Shown: positions 1 to 8,321, numbered from the stretch's first letter. The stretch is 64,000 nucleotides of DNA from Candidatus Planktophila sulfonica (GCF_002288065.1 NZ_CP016773.1:124001-188000); one strand, 5' to 3'. Numbers and translations are program-made. The notes: generated by a model not told the origin, from the sequence alone.

Positions 1-38
1 TTATAACGGACAAGAACATGACCAAGGCGCTCAAACAT
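1..38 (-). CDS. N-terminus of a minus-strand protein cut by the window edge, possibly MMPL transporter
   Basis: The minus strand opens with ATG at 36-38 and reads MFERLGHVLVRY to the window edge. Only twelve whole codons are visible. A start of the form MF-x-RLG followed by a basic stretch is common at the N-terminus of actinobacterial MMPL/RND-type exporters, which is the only reason for that suggestion. The two plus-strand frames here also run to the edge and end at 40 and 53, so a short plus-strand gene tail cannot be excluded. Function is essentially unresolved. Confidence 0.3.
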   Translation of the reverse strand, partial: MFERLGHVLVRY

Positions 39-80
39 GAGTTAAGTATGTAGGATTGCGTTATCGGTTTCGAATTTAAA

Positions 81-92
81 GAACAGGTGTTC
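81..92. promoter_or_regulatory. LexA/SOS-box-like palindrome
   Basis: The bases GAACAGGTGTTC form GAAC-N4-GTTC, the core of the actinobacterial and Gram-positive LexA box. The site ends four bases before the ATG of the small ORF at 97 and lies 42 bases from the divergent start at 38, so it could control either. The flanks (aa...cc) do not extend the palindrome as the mycobacterial consensus TCGAAC...GTTCGA does. About one match to an 8-base pattern is expected by chance in 64 kb. Confidence 0.3.
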
Positions 93-96
93 CCTC

Positions 97-213
97 ATGA
101 GCGATGTGTTTCCTACAACAACTGAGGATGAACGCGACCCTCGTGAGGACCAGAATGAAGATCGACGTCGCGAAGAAGAGATTAAAGGCGATAAGCCGCC
201 ACATCACGGTTAA
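97..213 (+). CDS. Small charged protein of unknown function (38 aa)
   Basis: ATG at 97 opens a 38-residue frame beginning MSDVFPTTTEDERDPRED and ending in a basic and histidine-containing tail (KGDKPPHHG). It is almost entirely charged and hydrophilic, with no membrane segment or cysteine, so it should be a disordered soluble peptide. The stop at 211-213 lies one base from the converging stop of the FmdB-type gene, a tight fit typical of real gene ends here. No strong ribosome-binding site is visible. A LexA-like palindrome sits just upstream. The family is not recognised, and it could be a chance frame. Confidence 0.4.
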   Translation: MSDVFPTTTEDERDPREDQNEDRRREEEIKGDKPPHHG

Positions 214-214
214 T

Positions 215-415
215 TTATTCTGAAGTTGAAGCTGGCTTTGAAACGGAGTCGGTCTTGTAGAAACCTGAACCCTTAAATACAACGCCTACTGCCGAATACA
301 CCTTACGAACTTCGCCCTTGCATTCAGGACATTCTGTCAGCGGTGATTCAGAGAAACTTTGGAAAGCTTCGAAGGCGTGGTCGCACACGGAGCATGCATA
401 TTGGTATGTAGGCAC
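215..415 (-). CDS. FmdB-family zinc-ribbon protein
   Basis: A 66-residue protein starting MPTYQYACSVC. Cys8-x2-Cys11 and Cys29-x2-Cys32 form the zinc ribbon that defines the FmdB/CxxC_CXXC_SSSS family. The segment GVVFKGSGFYKTD after the ribbon is equally characteristic, followed by a short Ser/Lys-rich tail. Family members are small regulatory or chaperone-like proteins; the mycobacterial homologue Ruc (Rv0991c) is described as a redox-regulated chaperone. Mycobacteria also place it near the 5-formyl-THF cyclo-ligase and moeA-like genes, as here. The exact role in this organism is unknown. Confidence 0.85.
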   Translation of the reverse strand: MPTYQYACSVCDHAFEAFQSFSESPLTECPECKGEVRKVYSAVGVVFKGSGFYKTDSVSKPASTSE

Positions 416-538
416 AATGTGACCTTTCTTCTATTCGTTCTTGGGTATCTATGCCTAAGTCTAAAGAAGTGAGACGATAGGCGCGAATCCACGCGGGTTC
501 TGAGCACCGATATCGAAATAAAAGAGGAGTATGTGAGC

Positions 539-1054
539 ATGAAGAAGGTCAGCGTTATCGCATTGGTCATTGGAGCAATTTTCTTAACACCCATGACTGC
601 CTTCGCCAATACTCTCGTTGCAACTTCTCCGCTTTCTGGAGCAACTCTGCAAAGCGCACCGAGCGCCGTAACCATCACAACAGAACTACCTTTGATGGAT
701 ACTGGAAACGAAGTTTCAGTGACTGATCCAACGGGTGTCCGAGTAGATGATGGCGCGCTCACCATCGATGGCATCAATGCCGTTATCGGTCTTAAGCAGT
801 TAGTGAAGACCGGAATCTATAGCGTCAACTATTCGCTCTTGGCAGAAAATGATGTTCCGCTCGTTGGAACATTTACATTTAATTTTGCTGAACCTACTGT
901 GATTGCAACAGTGGCTCCTGAACCATCAAAAATTCCAACACCTTCAGGAAATAATCTTGGAACAACAATTTTTGTTCTTGGGCTTCTTGCGGCAGCAGTA
1001 GTAGTCACTATTGCGCTCTCTCTATATGCGAGAAAGTTATATAGAGATCGATGA
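539..1054 (+). CDS. CopC-like periplasmic protein with C-terminal membrane anchor
   Basis: The product has a signal peptide (MKKVSVIALVIGAIF...AFA), a single CopC/YobA-like beta-sandwich (about residues 25-120) and one C-terminal membrane helix with a basic cytoplasmic tail. AGAGGAG at 523-529 is well spaced from ATG 539; GTG 533 would be too close. The gene overlaps the CopD-CtaG fusion by four bases, implying coupled translation and a shared role in extracytoplasmic copper handling for cytochrome oxidase. The histidines usual for Cu(II) binding in CopC are absent: the mature N-terminus reads NTLVATSP, and the D-x-H segment reads ENDVPLVG. Copper binding is therefore doubtful. Confidence 0.75.
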   Translation: MKKVSVIALVIGAIFLTPMTAFANTLVATSPLSGATLQSAPSAVTITTELPLMDTGNEVSVTDPTGVRVDDGALTIDGINAVIGLKQLVKTGIYSVNYSLLAENDVPLVGTFTFNFAEPTVIATVAPEPSKIPTPSGNNLGTTIFVLGLLAAAVVVTIALSLYARKLYRDR

Positions 1055-2931
1055 ATTTTCTGTCAGGCAATCTGACTTCTGTTGAATTTCTAGGAACTCT
1101 CAACAAATCAGTTTCAACTCTTGCCGCATTTGCATTTATCGGCTGCCTCCTAGCAACGTCGTTTCTATTGCCAGAGCATGAAGGTGCATTTGAAAAGAGC
1201 TCACTGGCGCTGCGTAAGAAGCTTCGTATCTTCGGATTTATCTGGCTGGCTACAAGTGCCTTCCAGATCATTCTCACCCTTGCAAATATCTTGGGAACAT
1301 CTCTTCTCGATGCCTTTGACACGACATCGCTTAACTCCTTTCTCACACAGGTAGATCTCGGTAAGTACCTGGGATATCAATTGGCGCTGATTGCTGTGGT
1401 CGTTTTGGGTATTAATCTCGTCAACAAAGTTCTCGCTAGCACTATCTTCTTGGGACTTTCACTGATTGCCCTTGTCATACCGGTCTTTCAAAGCCACTCT
1501 GCAGCAAGCGGATCGCACTCATTAGCAATTGGTGCTCTCGTCATACACGTTGCGGGTCTATCGCTCTGGGTCGGTGGAATTCTCGCGCTACTTCTTATCT
1601 CATCCGATGATCGCACCATGGCACTTCCTCGATTTAGCCAACTGGCTTTATGGGCTGCAATCTCTGTTGTAGTCAGTGGAATTGCGAGTGCATGGACGCG
1701 ACTTAACTTTGAGGCAGCATGGTCAACTGGGTATGCACGGGTCATTCTTCTCAAAGCGCTCCTTACCCTTGTCCTGATTTTCCTTGGCTATCGAAATCGC
1801 AAGACTCTTCTAAGCAGCGATAAAACTGGCTGGAATTTAATGGGTCGAGTCCTTGCAATTGAAGCGCTGATCATGGGCGTGACAGTTGTTCTAGGAAGTT
1901 GGTTATCGAGTTCTCAGCCACCACTTGCGCCCAATGTGAAGTACAGCCCAGCGCTTTCGATCGTTGGAATGGCTACACCAGAAGCACCTAGCTTCACGCG
2001 TTTACTTACCGCATATAACCCAGATGCACTCTTTATCGGTGTACTCATCATCCTTGTCGCTCTCTATATCAAGGGTGTAATTATTCTGAAACGTCGTGGT
2101 GATTCATGGCCGGTGGGAAGAACAATTGCATTTGCACTCGGTATTTCTGCACTCGACTTTGCAACAAGTGGCGGCTTAGGCGTCTACGCCCTCTTCTCAT
2201 TTGAATATCACATGATCGCTCACATGGTCATCGGCATGGTGGCCCCAATCGGAATCGTGCTGGGAGCACCAATTACTCTGGCTCTGCGCACACTTCCACT
2301 GGGTCGTACAAAAGACGAACGTGGCGTACGTGGCATGTTGATTGCATTCCTACATTCACGTTATTCCGTGATTCTCACCAACCCATTGACCGCACTTGCT
2401 TTATTCGATGGCTCACTCTTTGTTCTCTACTTCACCAATCTCTTTGGAAACCTCATGCAATCGCATGCGGGCCACCTCTTTATGAATATCCACTTCTTCC
2501 TAGCTGGATTCCTCTTCTTCCATGTCATTATCGGAATTGATCCCAACCCAAAGAAGATTCCTCACATTGTTCGCATCGTGATGCTCTTTGCTGCCATGAG
2601 CATTCACGCATTCTTTGCAATCTCATTACTTGCAACAACTACCTTGATTGATCAGGGTTACTACGCTTCTCTTCAAACACCATGGCTTACTGACCTACTT
2701 GCAGATCAGCATGCAGCTGGTGCAATTGCATGGGGGATGGGCGAAGTTCCAATTATCTTGGCGCTGATTGCCACCTTTATTCAGTGGATGCGTGATGATT
2801 CACGCGAAGCTAAGCGCATCGACCGCAATGAAGCTCGTCTTGCCGCCATGGGTGAACCTGATGAATTAGCGCAATACAATAATTATCTCAGCCAATTGCA
2901 GCGTCGCGATGAGAGAGAAGGAAAGCAATGA
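1051..2931 (+). CDS. CopD-CtaG fusion, copper transport / cytochrome c oxidase assembly membrane protein
   Basis: This 626-residue polytopic membrane protein joins two families. Residues about 1-300 resemble CopD (HVAGLSLWVGGILALLL, many hydrophobic helices). Residues about 320-600 resemble caa3-type CtaG (FSFEYHMIAHMVIGMVAPIGIVLGAP and the GHLFMNIHFFLAGFLFF region, with conserved His and Met). Such fusions are typical of Actinobacteria and are thought to deliver copper to the CuB site of subunit I. It starts in a 4-base overlap with the CopC-like gene and ends in a 4-base overlap with the acyl-CoA dehydrogenase. The C-terminal ~50 residues are a charged cytoplasmic tail. Confidence 0.88.
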   Translation: MNFLSGNLTSVEFLGTLNKSVSTLAAFAFIGCLLATSFLLPEHEGAFEKSSLALRKKLRIFGFIWLATSAFQIILTLANILGTSLLDAFDTTSLNSFLTQVDLGKYLGYQLALIAVVVLGINLVNKVLASTIFLGLSLIALVIPVFQSHSAASGSHSLAIGALVIHVAGLSLWVGGILALLLISSDDRTMALPRFSQLALWAAISVVVSGIASAWTRLNFEAAWSTGYARVILLKALLTLVLIFLGYRNRKTLLSSDKTGWNLMGRVLAIEALIMGVTVVLGSWLSSSQPPLAPNVKYSPALSIVGMATPEAPSFTRLLTAYNPDALFIGVLIILVALYIKGVIILKRRGDSWPVGRTIAFALGISALDFATSGGLGVYALFSFEYHMIAHMVIGMVAPIGIVLGAPITLALRTLPLGRTKDERGVRGMLIAFLHSRYSVILTNPLTALALFDGSLFVLYFTNLFGNLMQSHAGHLFMNIHFFLAGFLFFHVIIGIDPNPKKIPHIVRIVMLFAAMSIHAFFAISLLATTTLIDQGYYASLQTPWLTDLLADQHAAGAIAWGMGEVPIILALIATFIQWMRDDSREAKRIDRNEARLAAMGEPDELAQYNNYLSQLQRRDEREGKQ

Positions 2932-4073
2932 GTCTTGAAAACATCTTTACTCTCCCATCTGAGTACAACGATTTACGCGATAGCTTGCGATCACTTTCCG
3001 AAAATGAAATTGCGCCATTTGCGCGCGAAGTTGATGAAGATCATCGCTATCCCCAAGAAGCACACGATGCACTTGTGAAGTCAGGGCTTTTCGCAGCGCA
3101 CGTTCCTTCCGAGTTTGGTGGAGATGGCGCAGATGCACTTGCAACATGCATCATCATCGAAGAAGTCGCACGCGTATGCGGTGCCTCATCTCTAATTCCG
3201 GCAGTAAATAAGTTGGGCTCTCTGCCACTGATTCTTGGTGGAAGTAAAGAACAGAAAGAGCGCTGGCTACGTCCACTCGCTCAAGGAAAAGGTTTCTCTT
3301 ACTGCTTATCCGAATCTGAATCTGGTTCTGATGCTGCATCTCTAAAGACAAAGGCAGAGCGCAAAGGCGATTCGTGGGTAATTAATGGAAGCAAGAAGTG
3401 GATCTCAAACGCCGGTGTCTCTGAGTTCTACACAGTCATCGCTCAGACAGATCCTTCACTTGGCTCTAGAGGGATAACAGCATTTATTGTTGAAAAGTCG
3501 GATCCCGGAGTCTCTTTCGGTGCACCAGAGAAGAAGATGGGATTCCGCGGTTCTCCAACGCGAGAGGTCTACTTCGACAATGTAACTATTGGAGATGATC
3601 GACGCATCAGCGAAGTCGGAAAAGGTTTTGCTCTCGCAATGGATACCCTCGATCACACCCGCATCACCATTGCAGCGCAGGCACTTGGATTGGCGCAAGG
3701 CGCACTCGATGCCGCCAAGAAGTACTCGCATGAACGTAAACAATTTGGCAAAGAGATCTTTGATTTCCAAGGCGTTCAATTTATGTTGGCCGATATGGCA
3801 ATTGCAGTTGAAACAGCTCGCCAAATTACGTATGCAGCTGCAGCTAAAAGCGAACGTGGCGATAAGGATTTGAAGTTCTTCTCAGCAGCAAGCAAGACCT
3901 ATGCAACTGATGTCGCCATGAAAGTGACAACTGATGCAGTGCAGGTACTTGGCGGGTATGGATATGTTTCAGATTACCCAGTCGAGCGAATGATGCGCGA
4001 TGCCAAGCTGACTCAAATCTATGAAGGCACCAACCAGATTCAGCGAATTGTTATCGCTCGCAATCTTCCTTAA
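2928..4073 (+). CDS. Acyl-CoA dehydrogenase
   Basis: A 381-residue flavoenzyme of normal family length that would oxidise an acyl-CoA to the 2-enoyl-CoA. Visible signatures are the FAD/substrate segment YCLSESESGSDAASLKT, the middle-domain WISNAG, the helical-domain signature RKQFGKEIFDFQ, and the C-terminal QVLGGYGYVSDYPVERMMRDAK followed by QIYEGTNQIQ. The glutamate of YEGTNQ is the expected catalytic base. Chain-length specificity cannot be read from sequence; the closest general type is a short-chain or isobutyryl-like enzyme. It overlaps the CopD-CtaG gene by four bases although the functions seem unrelated. Its stop region overlaps that of the converging cyclo-ligase by four bases. Confidence 0.92.
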   Translation: MSLENIFTLPSEYNDLRDSLRSLSENEIAPFAREVDEDHRYPQEAHDALVKSGLFAAHVPSEFGGDGADALATCIIIEEVARVCGASSLIPAVNKLGSLPLILGGSKEQKERWLRPLAQGKGFSYCLSESESGSDAASLKTKAERKGDSWVINGSKKWISNAGVSEFYTVIAQTDPSLGSRGITAFIVEKSDPGVSFGAPEKKMGFRGSPTREVYFDNVTIGDDRRISEVGKGFALAMDTLDHTRITIAAQALGLAQGALDAAKKYSHERKQFGKEIFDFQGVQFMLADMAIAVETARQITYAAAAKSERGDKDLKFFSAASKTYATDVAMKVTTDAVQVLGGYGYVSDYPVERMMRDAKLTQIYEGTNQIQRIVIARNLP

Positions 4074-4624
4074 TTGAATTTTTGAAATCTAAGGATTAAA
4101 TCGGGCGTTGCCGCTGCATGTAATGGAAAATCCCATGGTTCGCGCGGTAGATCTTCACTTGAAATCTCGTCGGGATGAATGAGACCAATCGACCAGGCAG
4201 CTAGTTGCGGAAGTGCACGGTCGTAATAACCACCACCTTGGCCAAGACGATAACCACTTCGATCGATACGAAGTGCGGGAACAATGACAATTTCAATCTT
4301 GCCAATATCGCTGATTGCCGGACCCACGGGTTCAAGAATTTTCTTTGCTTTCTCTAAACCTTCTGGCTCGCCAGTCCAGCGAACCCATTCGAGCTGATCG
4401 CCATTGATGCGGGGAAGAACGAGAGTTTTTCCTGCTGTGATAAGTGCTTGGTTGAGTTGATGAGTATCTGGTTCATCGCCATATGACATGTAACTTGCAA
4501 TGGTGGTTGCGCGAGTGAATTCTGGAGAACTCACAAGAAATTCAAAGGTATGTTCGATGTAACGCGCGTTACGTTCTTGGCGGTATCGAGTTCGAAGTGA
4601 TGACTTTTCTTCGCTGATACCCAT
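4070..4624 (-). CDS. 5-formyltetrahydrofolate cyclo-ligase
   Basis: A 184-residue cytosolic enzyme that converts 5-formyl-THF to 5,10-methenyl-THF with ATP. The N-terminal basic LRTRYRQERNAR, the central Y-M-S-YGDEPDT segment and the C-terminal signature RLGQGGGYYDRAL identify the family. It is divergent from the Glp-like gene at 4669. Mycobacteria keep the same arrangement (Rv0992c beside galU-moeA), but no galU intervenes here. Confidence 0.93.
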   Translation of the reverse strand: MGISEEKSSLRTRYRQERNARYIEHTFEFLVSSPEFTRATTIASYMSYGDEPDTHQLNQALITAGKTLVLPRINGDQLEWVRWTGEPEGLEKAKKILEPVGPAISDIGKIEIVIVPALRIDRSGYRLGQGGGYYDRALPQLAAWSIGLIHPDEISSEDLPREPWDFPLHAAATPDLILRFQKFN

Positions 4625-4668
4625 GAAATCCCCTAGTACGTAGACCTGTGCAAGTAAGGTTAGTGATT

Positions 4669-5580
4669 ATGTCAGAACGATTGCGCGTAGATGAAGTACT
4701 TACTTCTCTTTTAGAAATATGCCGTCCTCTCGACCCATTTGATATGCCGCTTCTTGATGCGCATGATGCAACCCTTGCTGAAGATATCTTCGCCGGCGAA
4801 CGTCTTGTCATGAAAGCCGGAAGTCGTATTCGCTCAACTCAGATCGGTCTTGCTGCTTCAATCGGACTTGATCACCTGCCCACTCGACCACATCCACGTG
4901 TTGTCGTGATTTCGGCTGGCCCGGATTTAGTTGAACCAGGAACTCCGCTCAAAGCTGATGAAGAGTACGAAACAAATTCTTGGCTGCTCACCACAGCCGT
5001 GCGCGAAGTCGGCGCAGTTGCCTATCGCGTTCACTCGATTCCAGATGATGAATCACAATTGCAGAGCGTGATTGAAGATCAGCTGGTCCGCGCAGACCTC
5101 ATCATTATTAGCGGCGAACGCCATGACGACTCTTTCGATCTCATCACTCGTACCCTCGAAAAGATGGGTGAAGTGAAGACAGTTGATATTGCCATTGAAT
5201 CCAGCGGTCGCCATAACTTCGGAACCATCGGACCAGATAAGACTCCGGTAGTCACGCTTCCTGGCGACCCAATCGCTGCCTACATCTCATTTGAACTCTT
5301 GGTCAGACCCATGATTCGCACCATGCTTGGTACAGCAACAATTCATCGCCCATCAGTAAAGGCGAAGCTTGAGAAGGCGCTTACTTCATCCGGTGGCGAT
5401 CGCTCATACGTTCGCGCAATCTTGAGCGAAGATGGAAAGTCTGTAACGCCACTGAGCTCGCAGGATGAGCAGGCAACGCTTTCTGATGCCAATTCTTTTA
5501 TCGCAGTACCCGAAGGCGAAACTTCACTGACTGCAGGTGCCGATGTCACTGTTGTCGTGCTCGAACGCCGATACCTCTAA
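4669..5580 (+). CDS. Degenerate MoeA / gephyrin-like protein (Glp-like), probable cell-division factor
   Basis: At 303 residues from ATG 4669 (GTG 4648 possible) it is shorter than catalytic MoeA (about 400). The fold signatures are recognisable: the N-terminal LLDAHDATLAEDI, KAGSRIRSTQIGLAASIGLDHLP, and a C-terminal TLPGDPIAAYISFELLVRPM plus beta domain. Catalytic motifs have decayed: the usual S-T-GDEL is SAGPDLV, the TGG-S-G-D loop is ISGERHDDSFD, and the expected GLPGNP-S is TLPGDPIA. In Corynebacterium a MoeA-like protein of this neighbourhood, Glp, binds FtsZ and the membrane receptor GlpR. The downstream order RimJ then SepX/GlpR-like matches, so a division role is preferred to molybdenum-cofactor synthesis. 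No other molybdopterin gene is in the window. Confidence 0.75.
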   Translation: MSERLRVDEVLTSLLEICRPLDPFDMPLLDAHDATLAEDIFAGERLVMKAGSRIRSTQIGLAASIGLDHLPTRPHPRVVVISAGPDLVEPGTPLKADEEYETNSWLLTTAVREVGAVAYRVHSIPDDESQLQSVIEDQLVRADLIIISGERHDDSFDLITRTLEKMGEVKTVDIAIESSGRHNFGTIGPDKTPVVTLPGDPIAAYISFELLVRPMIRTMLGTATIHRPSVKAKLEKALTSSGGDRSYVRAILSEDGKSVTPLSSQDEQATLSDANSFIAVPEGETSLTAGADVTVVVLERRYL

Positions 5581-5592
5581 AGCGCGATTTCT

Positions 5593-6168
5593 ATGTGGCC
5601 TGTAGTTCTTCACGGAGATGAAATCACTCTGAGGCCCGCTAGATTTCGAGATCGTGCTCGCTGGAATAACGTCCGTGCCGAAAACCGAGAGTGGTTAAGC
5701 CCTTGGGAAGCAACGCTTCCGCAGATTCCAGAAGATAGCCCGGCTAGCGAATTTCACACAAAGCGCCCTTCTTTCTTTGAGATGGTCGCAAATCTCAATC
5801 GCGAAGCTCGTGCAGGTCGCTCATATTCATTCCTCATCTGGAACGGCAGTAATCTGGTCGGACAGATAACTATGGGTGGCGTTATGTATGGAGCTCTCCG
5901 TGGAGCTCATATTGGATATTGGATCGATCTCAATTTCGCCAACCGTGGGTTCACAACCCAAGCGGTGAAGTTGGTATCTGCCTTTGGTTTTTCACAGTTG
6001 GGGCTACATCGCATTGAGATAAATGTGCGCCCTGAAAATGCAGCATCATGCAGGGTTGCCGAGAAGGCAGGCTTTGAATTAGAAGGCCACCGCAAGGCTT
6101 TTCTGCATATTGATGGAGCATGGCGAGACCATGTCTGCTTCGTTAAGAACAATGAATTAATCAAGTAA
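5593..6168 (+). CDS. rimJ: RimJ/RimI-type GNAT acetyltransferase
   Basis: A 191-residue GNAT-fold protein. It begins with the RimJ-like strand VVLHGDEITLRPARFRDRARW. It contains the acetyl-CoA region YWIDLNFANRGFTTQAVKLVSAFGF and the typical LHRIEINVRPENAASCRVAEKAGFELEG. These enzymes acetylate the N-terminus of a protein, classically ribosomal S5, but the substrate here is not known. It starts 12 bases after the Glp-like gene and is followed by the GlpR-like gene, an association conserved in Actinobacteria (Rv0994-Rv0995-Rv0996). No strong ribosome-binding site is seen. Confidence 0.85.
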   Translation: MWPVVLHGDEITLRPARFRDRARWNNVRAENREWLSPWEATLPQIPEDSPASEFHTKRPSFFEMVANLNREARAGRSYSFLIWNGSNLVGQITMGGVMYGALRGAHIGYWIDLNFANRGFTTQAVKLVSAFGFSQLGLHRIEINVRPENAASCRVAEKAGFELEGHRKAFLHIDGAWRDHVCFVKNNELIK

Positions 6169-6222
6169 ACCCCCCTTGAAATCCAAGGAGTTAAAGGCCT
6201 GCACCTCTAATCTTTACCCATC

Positions 6223-7017
6223 ATGGCTTCGGGAATTATCTATCTAGCGATTATTGGCATGTGGGTTGCCTATTTTCTGCCTCGCTGGGTACATAACAAG
6301 AACGAATTTTCGGGAAAGAGCGTTGAAAGATATAAAAGCGCTCTTCGTGTAGTTGCAAGTAATACTCCGGGAGCAAATACAACTTCCGGTGTTATCTATA
6401 CAGATGTCGATCGTGCAGGACGCGTAGCCCAACAACTTATGCGCCGCAGAATAATTTTCTCTCTCATCACAATCACAATGATTCTTACAACGGTAGGTGC
6501 AATCATGCAGACCTTCACATATTTAGCCATCGCTCTTCCAGTAACTGGATTGGTTATCTACATCGCCCACGTGCGACGTCAAGAAAATAGTGATCGCATT
6601 CAACGTCGTCGCGTTGATCAACTGCATCGCACCACTGAAGGTGTTTCACATACAAACCTTGCTGATGTACTGACAACAAAGACACATCATGAAGTAAAGA
6701 TTAATCAGGACCACTGGGTGCCTCTTGCAGAGCGCGAACTCACTGGAGTGACTTTGCTTCCAAAAGGAACAGCACAATCACGTGCCGAGTGGCAACCAAA
6801 TGAGATTCCAGTCCCAACATATGTCAATGCGCCTAAGGCAGTTCAGGCAAAGCGCGTTATTGATTTAACTGAGCCAGGTAAGTGGACTGAAGAACAAGAG
6901 CGTCTTGAGCGCGAGGCACTTGCTGCAGCTGCGCCTTCACGCGATGAAGTATTTGATCAGCAATTAGCTGATGAAGCAGTGCAGCGTCTGCGCGAAGTTC
7001 GCGCCGCGAATCAGTAA
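6223..7017 (+). CDS. SepX/GlpR-like membrane protein, probable division-complex component
   Basis: The 264-residue product starts with a single membrane helix (ASGIIYLAIIGMWVAYFLPRWV), a feature of SepX/GlpR proteins, followed by a soluble stretch with VERYKSALRVV. Two closely spaced helices follow at about residues 75-115. The long C-terminal half is cytoplasmic, rich in Pro, Glu and Arg. In Streptomyces SepX, and in Corynebacterium GlpR, bind the division machinery; GlpR is the membrane receptor of the gephyrin-like Glp. Two genes upstream lies the matching degenerate MoeA. Homology is judged from topology, N-terminal wording and context, not from a search. Confidence 0.75.
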   Translation: MASGIIYLAIIGMWVAYFLPRWVHNKNEFSGKSVERYKSALRVVASNTPGANTTSGVIYTDVDRAGRVAQQLMRRRIIFSLITITMILTTVGAIMQTFTYLAIALPVTGLVIYIAHVRRQENSDRIQRRRVDQLHRTTEGVSHTNLADVLTTKTHHEVKINQDHWVPLAERELTGVTLLPKGTAQSRAEWQPNEIPVPTYVNAPKAVQAKRVIDLTEPGKWTEEQERLEREALAAAAPSRDEVFDQQLADEAVQRLREVRAANQ

Positions 7018-7025
7018 CTAAACCT

Positions 7026-8321
7026 TTAAATCCAGCTCGGGAACCACATGCGAGAGCGCCATGCCTCGTATGTGATGACATCGCCTAAATAGACAGGCAA
7101 GAAGTAGAGAAAGTTAAAGAAGAGCACGACAAATGCTGCAGCGATAATTACTTCTCCCACCCGTGCATAATGAGAAAGTATCCAGCGCGCACAATAAAGA
7201 AGAGCAAGAATCAAGAACGGTTCAAAGACAATTGCGTAGAAAGTAAAGACTGTGCGTTGTTGATAGAAGAACCACGGAAGATACCCAGCTGCTATTCCGG
7301 CAACAATCAAAGTAAGTGCCGGCTCCATCTCCTTAAGAACAATTGCGCGGATCCACATTCCAAATACAACAAAGATTGCGATTGCACCTAGCCACCATAA
7401 GAAGGGTGTGCCCAGTGCGAGAATTTCTTGAGAACAACTTTCGCTTCCACATCCTTGCGGAGTTTCGTAATAGAAAGATGTTGGCCGACCCATGACAAGC
7501 CAGCTCCAGGGGCTTGCTTGATAGGTGTGTTTATCTGTTAAGCCTGTATGGAATCCCAACATTTGTTGGTGGTAGTAAATAAAGGACGAAAATACATTTG
7601 ATGAGTAGTTACGATCCCAACCGCGGTTACTTGCAAACCATCCAGCCCAAGAAGATATGTAGATGACTAGCGGAGTAATCCCAAATTGTCCGATGCGCGC
7701 AAGTGTTGGCTTGAGCAAGTCACGACCTGAGTGGTGAGTGAATGCTCGGTACAACCCAATCGCTCCGAAAACTGCAATGAAATAGAGAGCGCTCCACTTT
7801 GTTCCAAGTGCCAAGCCCAGTGCTATTCCGGTCCACCAATAGCGTTTGGTAAGGAATAAATATGTTGCAACAAGAATAAAGAAGGCAAGGAAGTTATCAA
7901 GTAGCGCAGTTCTGGAATGGACTAAAGCAAGACCATCGATTGCCATTAAGCCTGCAGCAAGAGCTGTGAGAACCGTCTTTCTAAAGAGGCGATGAGCGAT
8001 AAGTGCAATCAATAGAATCATCAAAGAACCTACGAGAGCGCTGGTGAATCTCCAGCCAAAGCTATCGTCGCCAAATACTTTGATTCCAAGTGCAATCAAC
8101 CATTTACCAACAGGTGGATGCACAATGAATTCAGCTTTATCTCCAGAGACTTCAACGCCGTATGCCAGCAAATCGCGTGCACCATCGACGTAATAGACCT
8201 CATCGAAGATAAATCCCTTTACTCGTCCCAGATCAACGATGCGGAGTATGAAAGAGAGAAGTGCGATGAGTATCGGAGCAATAGCTGCAACCATAAGTAC
8301 AGAATATGGGAGGATTCGCAT
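7026..8321 (-). CDS. pmt: Dolichyl/polyprenyl-phosphate-mannose protein mannosyltransferase (PMT family)
   Basis: A 431-residue polytopic membrane glycosyltransferase that transfers mannose from polyprenyl-phosphate-mannose to secreted proteins. The first extracytoplasmic loop carries FIFDEVYYVDGARDLL, with the Asp-Glu pair expected at the active site, then FIVHPPVGKWLIALGI and FGWRFTSALVG. Roughly ten hydrophobic helices follow. Mycobacterial PMT is about 520 residues, so this is a compact version. It is divergent from rsmI exactly as in mycobacteria (Rv1002c/Rv1003). The two start codons touch with no base between them. Confidence 0.9.
   Translation of the reverse strand: MRILPYSVLMVAAIAPILIALLSFILRIVDLGRVKGFIFDEVYYVDGARDLLAYGVEVSGDKAEFIVHPPVGKWLIALGIKVFGDDSFGWRFTSALVGSLMILLIALIAHRLFRKTVLTALAAGLMAIDGLALVHSRTALLDNFLAFFILVATYLFLTKRYWWTGIALGLALGTKWSALYFIAVFGAIGLYRAFTHHSGRDLLKPTLARIGQFGITPLVIYISSWAGWFASNRGWDRNYSSNVFSSFIYYHQQMLGFHTGLTDKHTYQASPWSWLVMGRPTSFYYETPQGCGSESCSQEILALGTPFLWWLGAIAIFVVFGMWIRAIVLKEMEPALTLIVAGIAAGYLPWFFYQQRTVFTFYAIVFEPFLILALLYCARWILSHYARVGEVIIAAAFVVLFFNFLYFLPVYLGDVITYEAWRSRMWFPSWI

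Noticed and set aside
8118-8321. Longer in-frame N-terminus for RsmI starting at 8118
   Set aside because: The extension is antisense to well-conserved PMT codons, and RsmI homology plus a strong ribosome-binding site fix the start at 8322.
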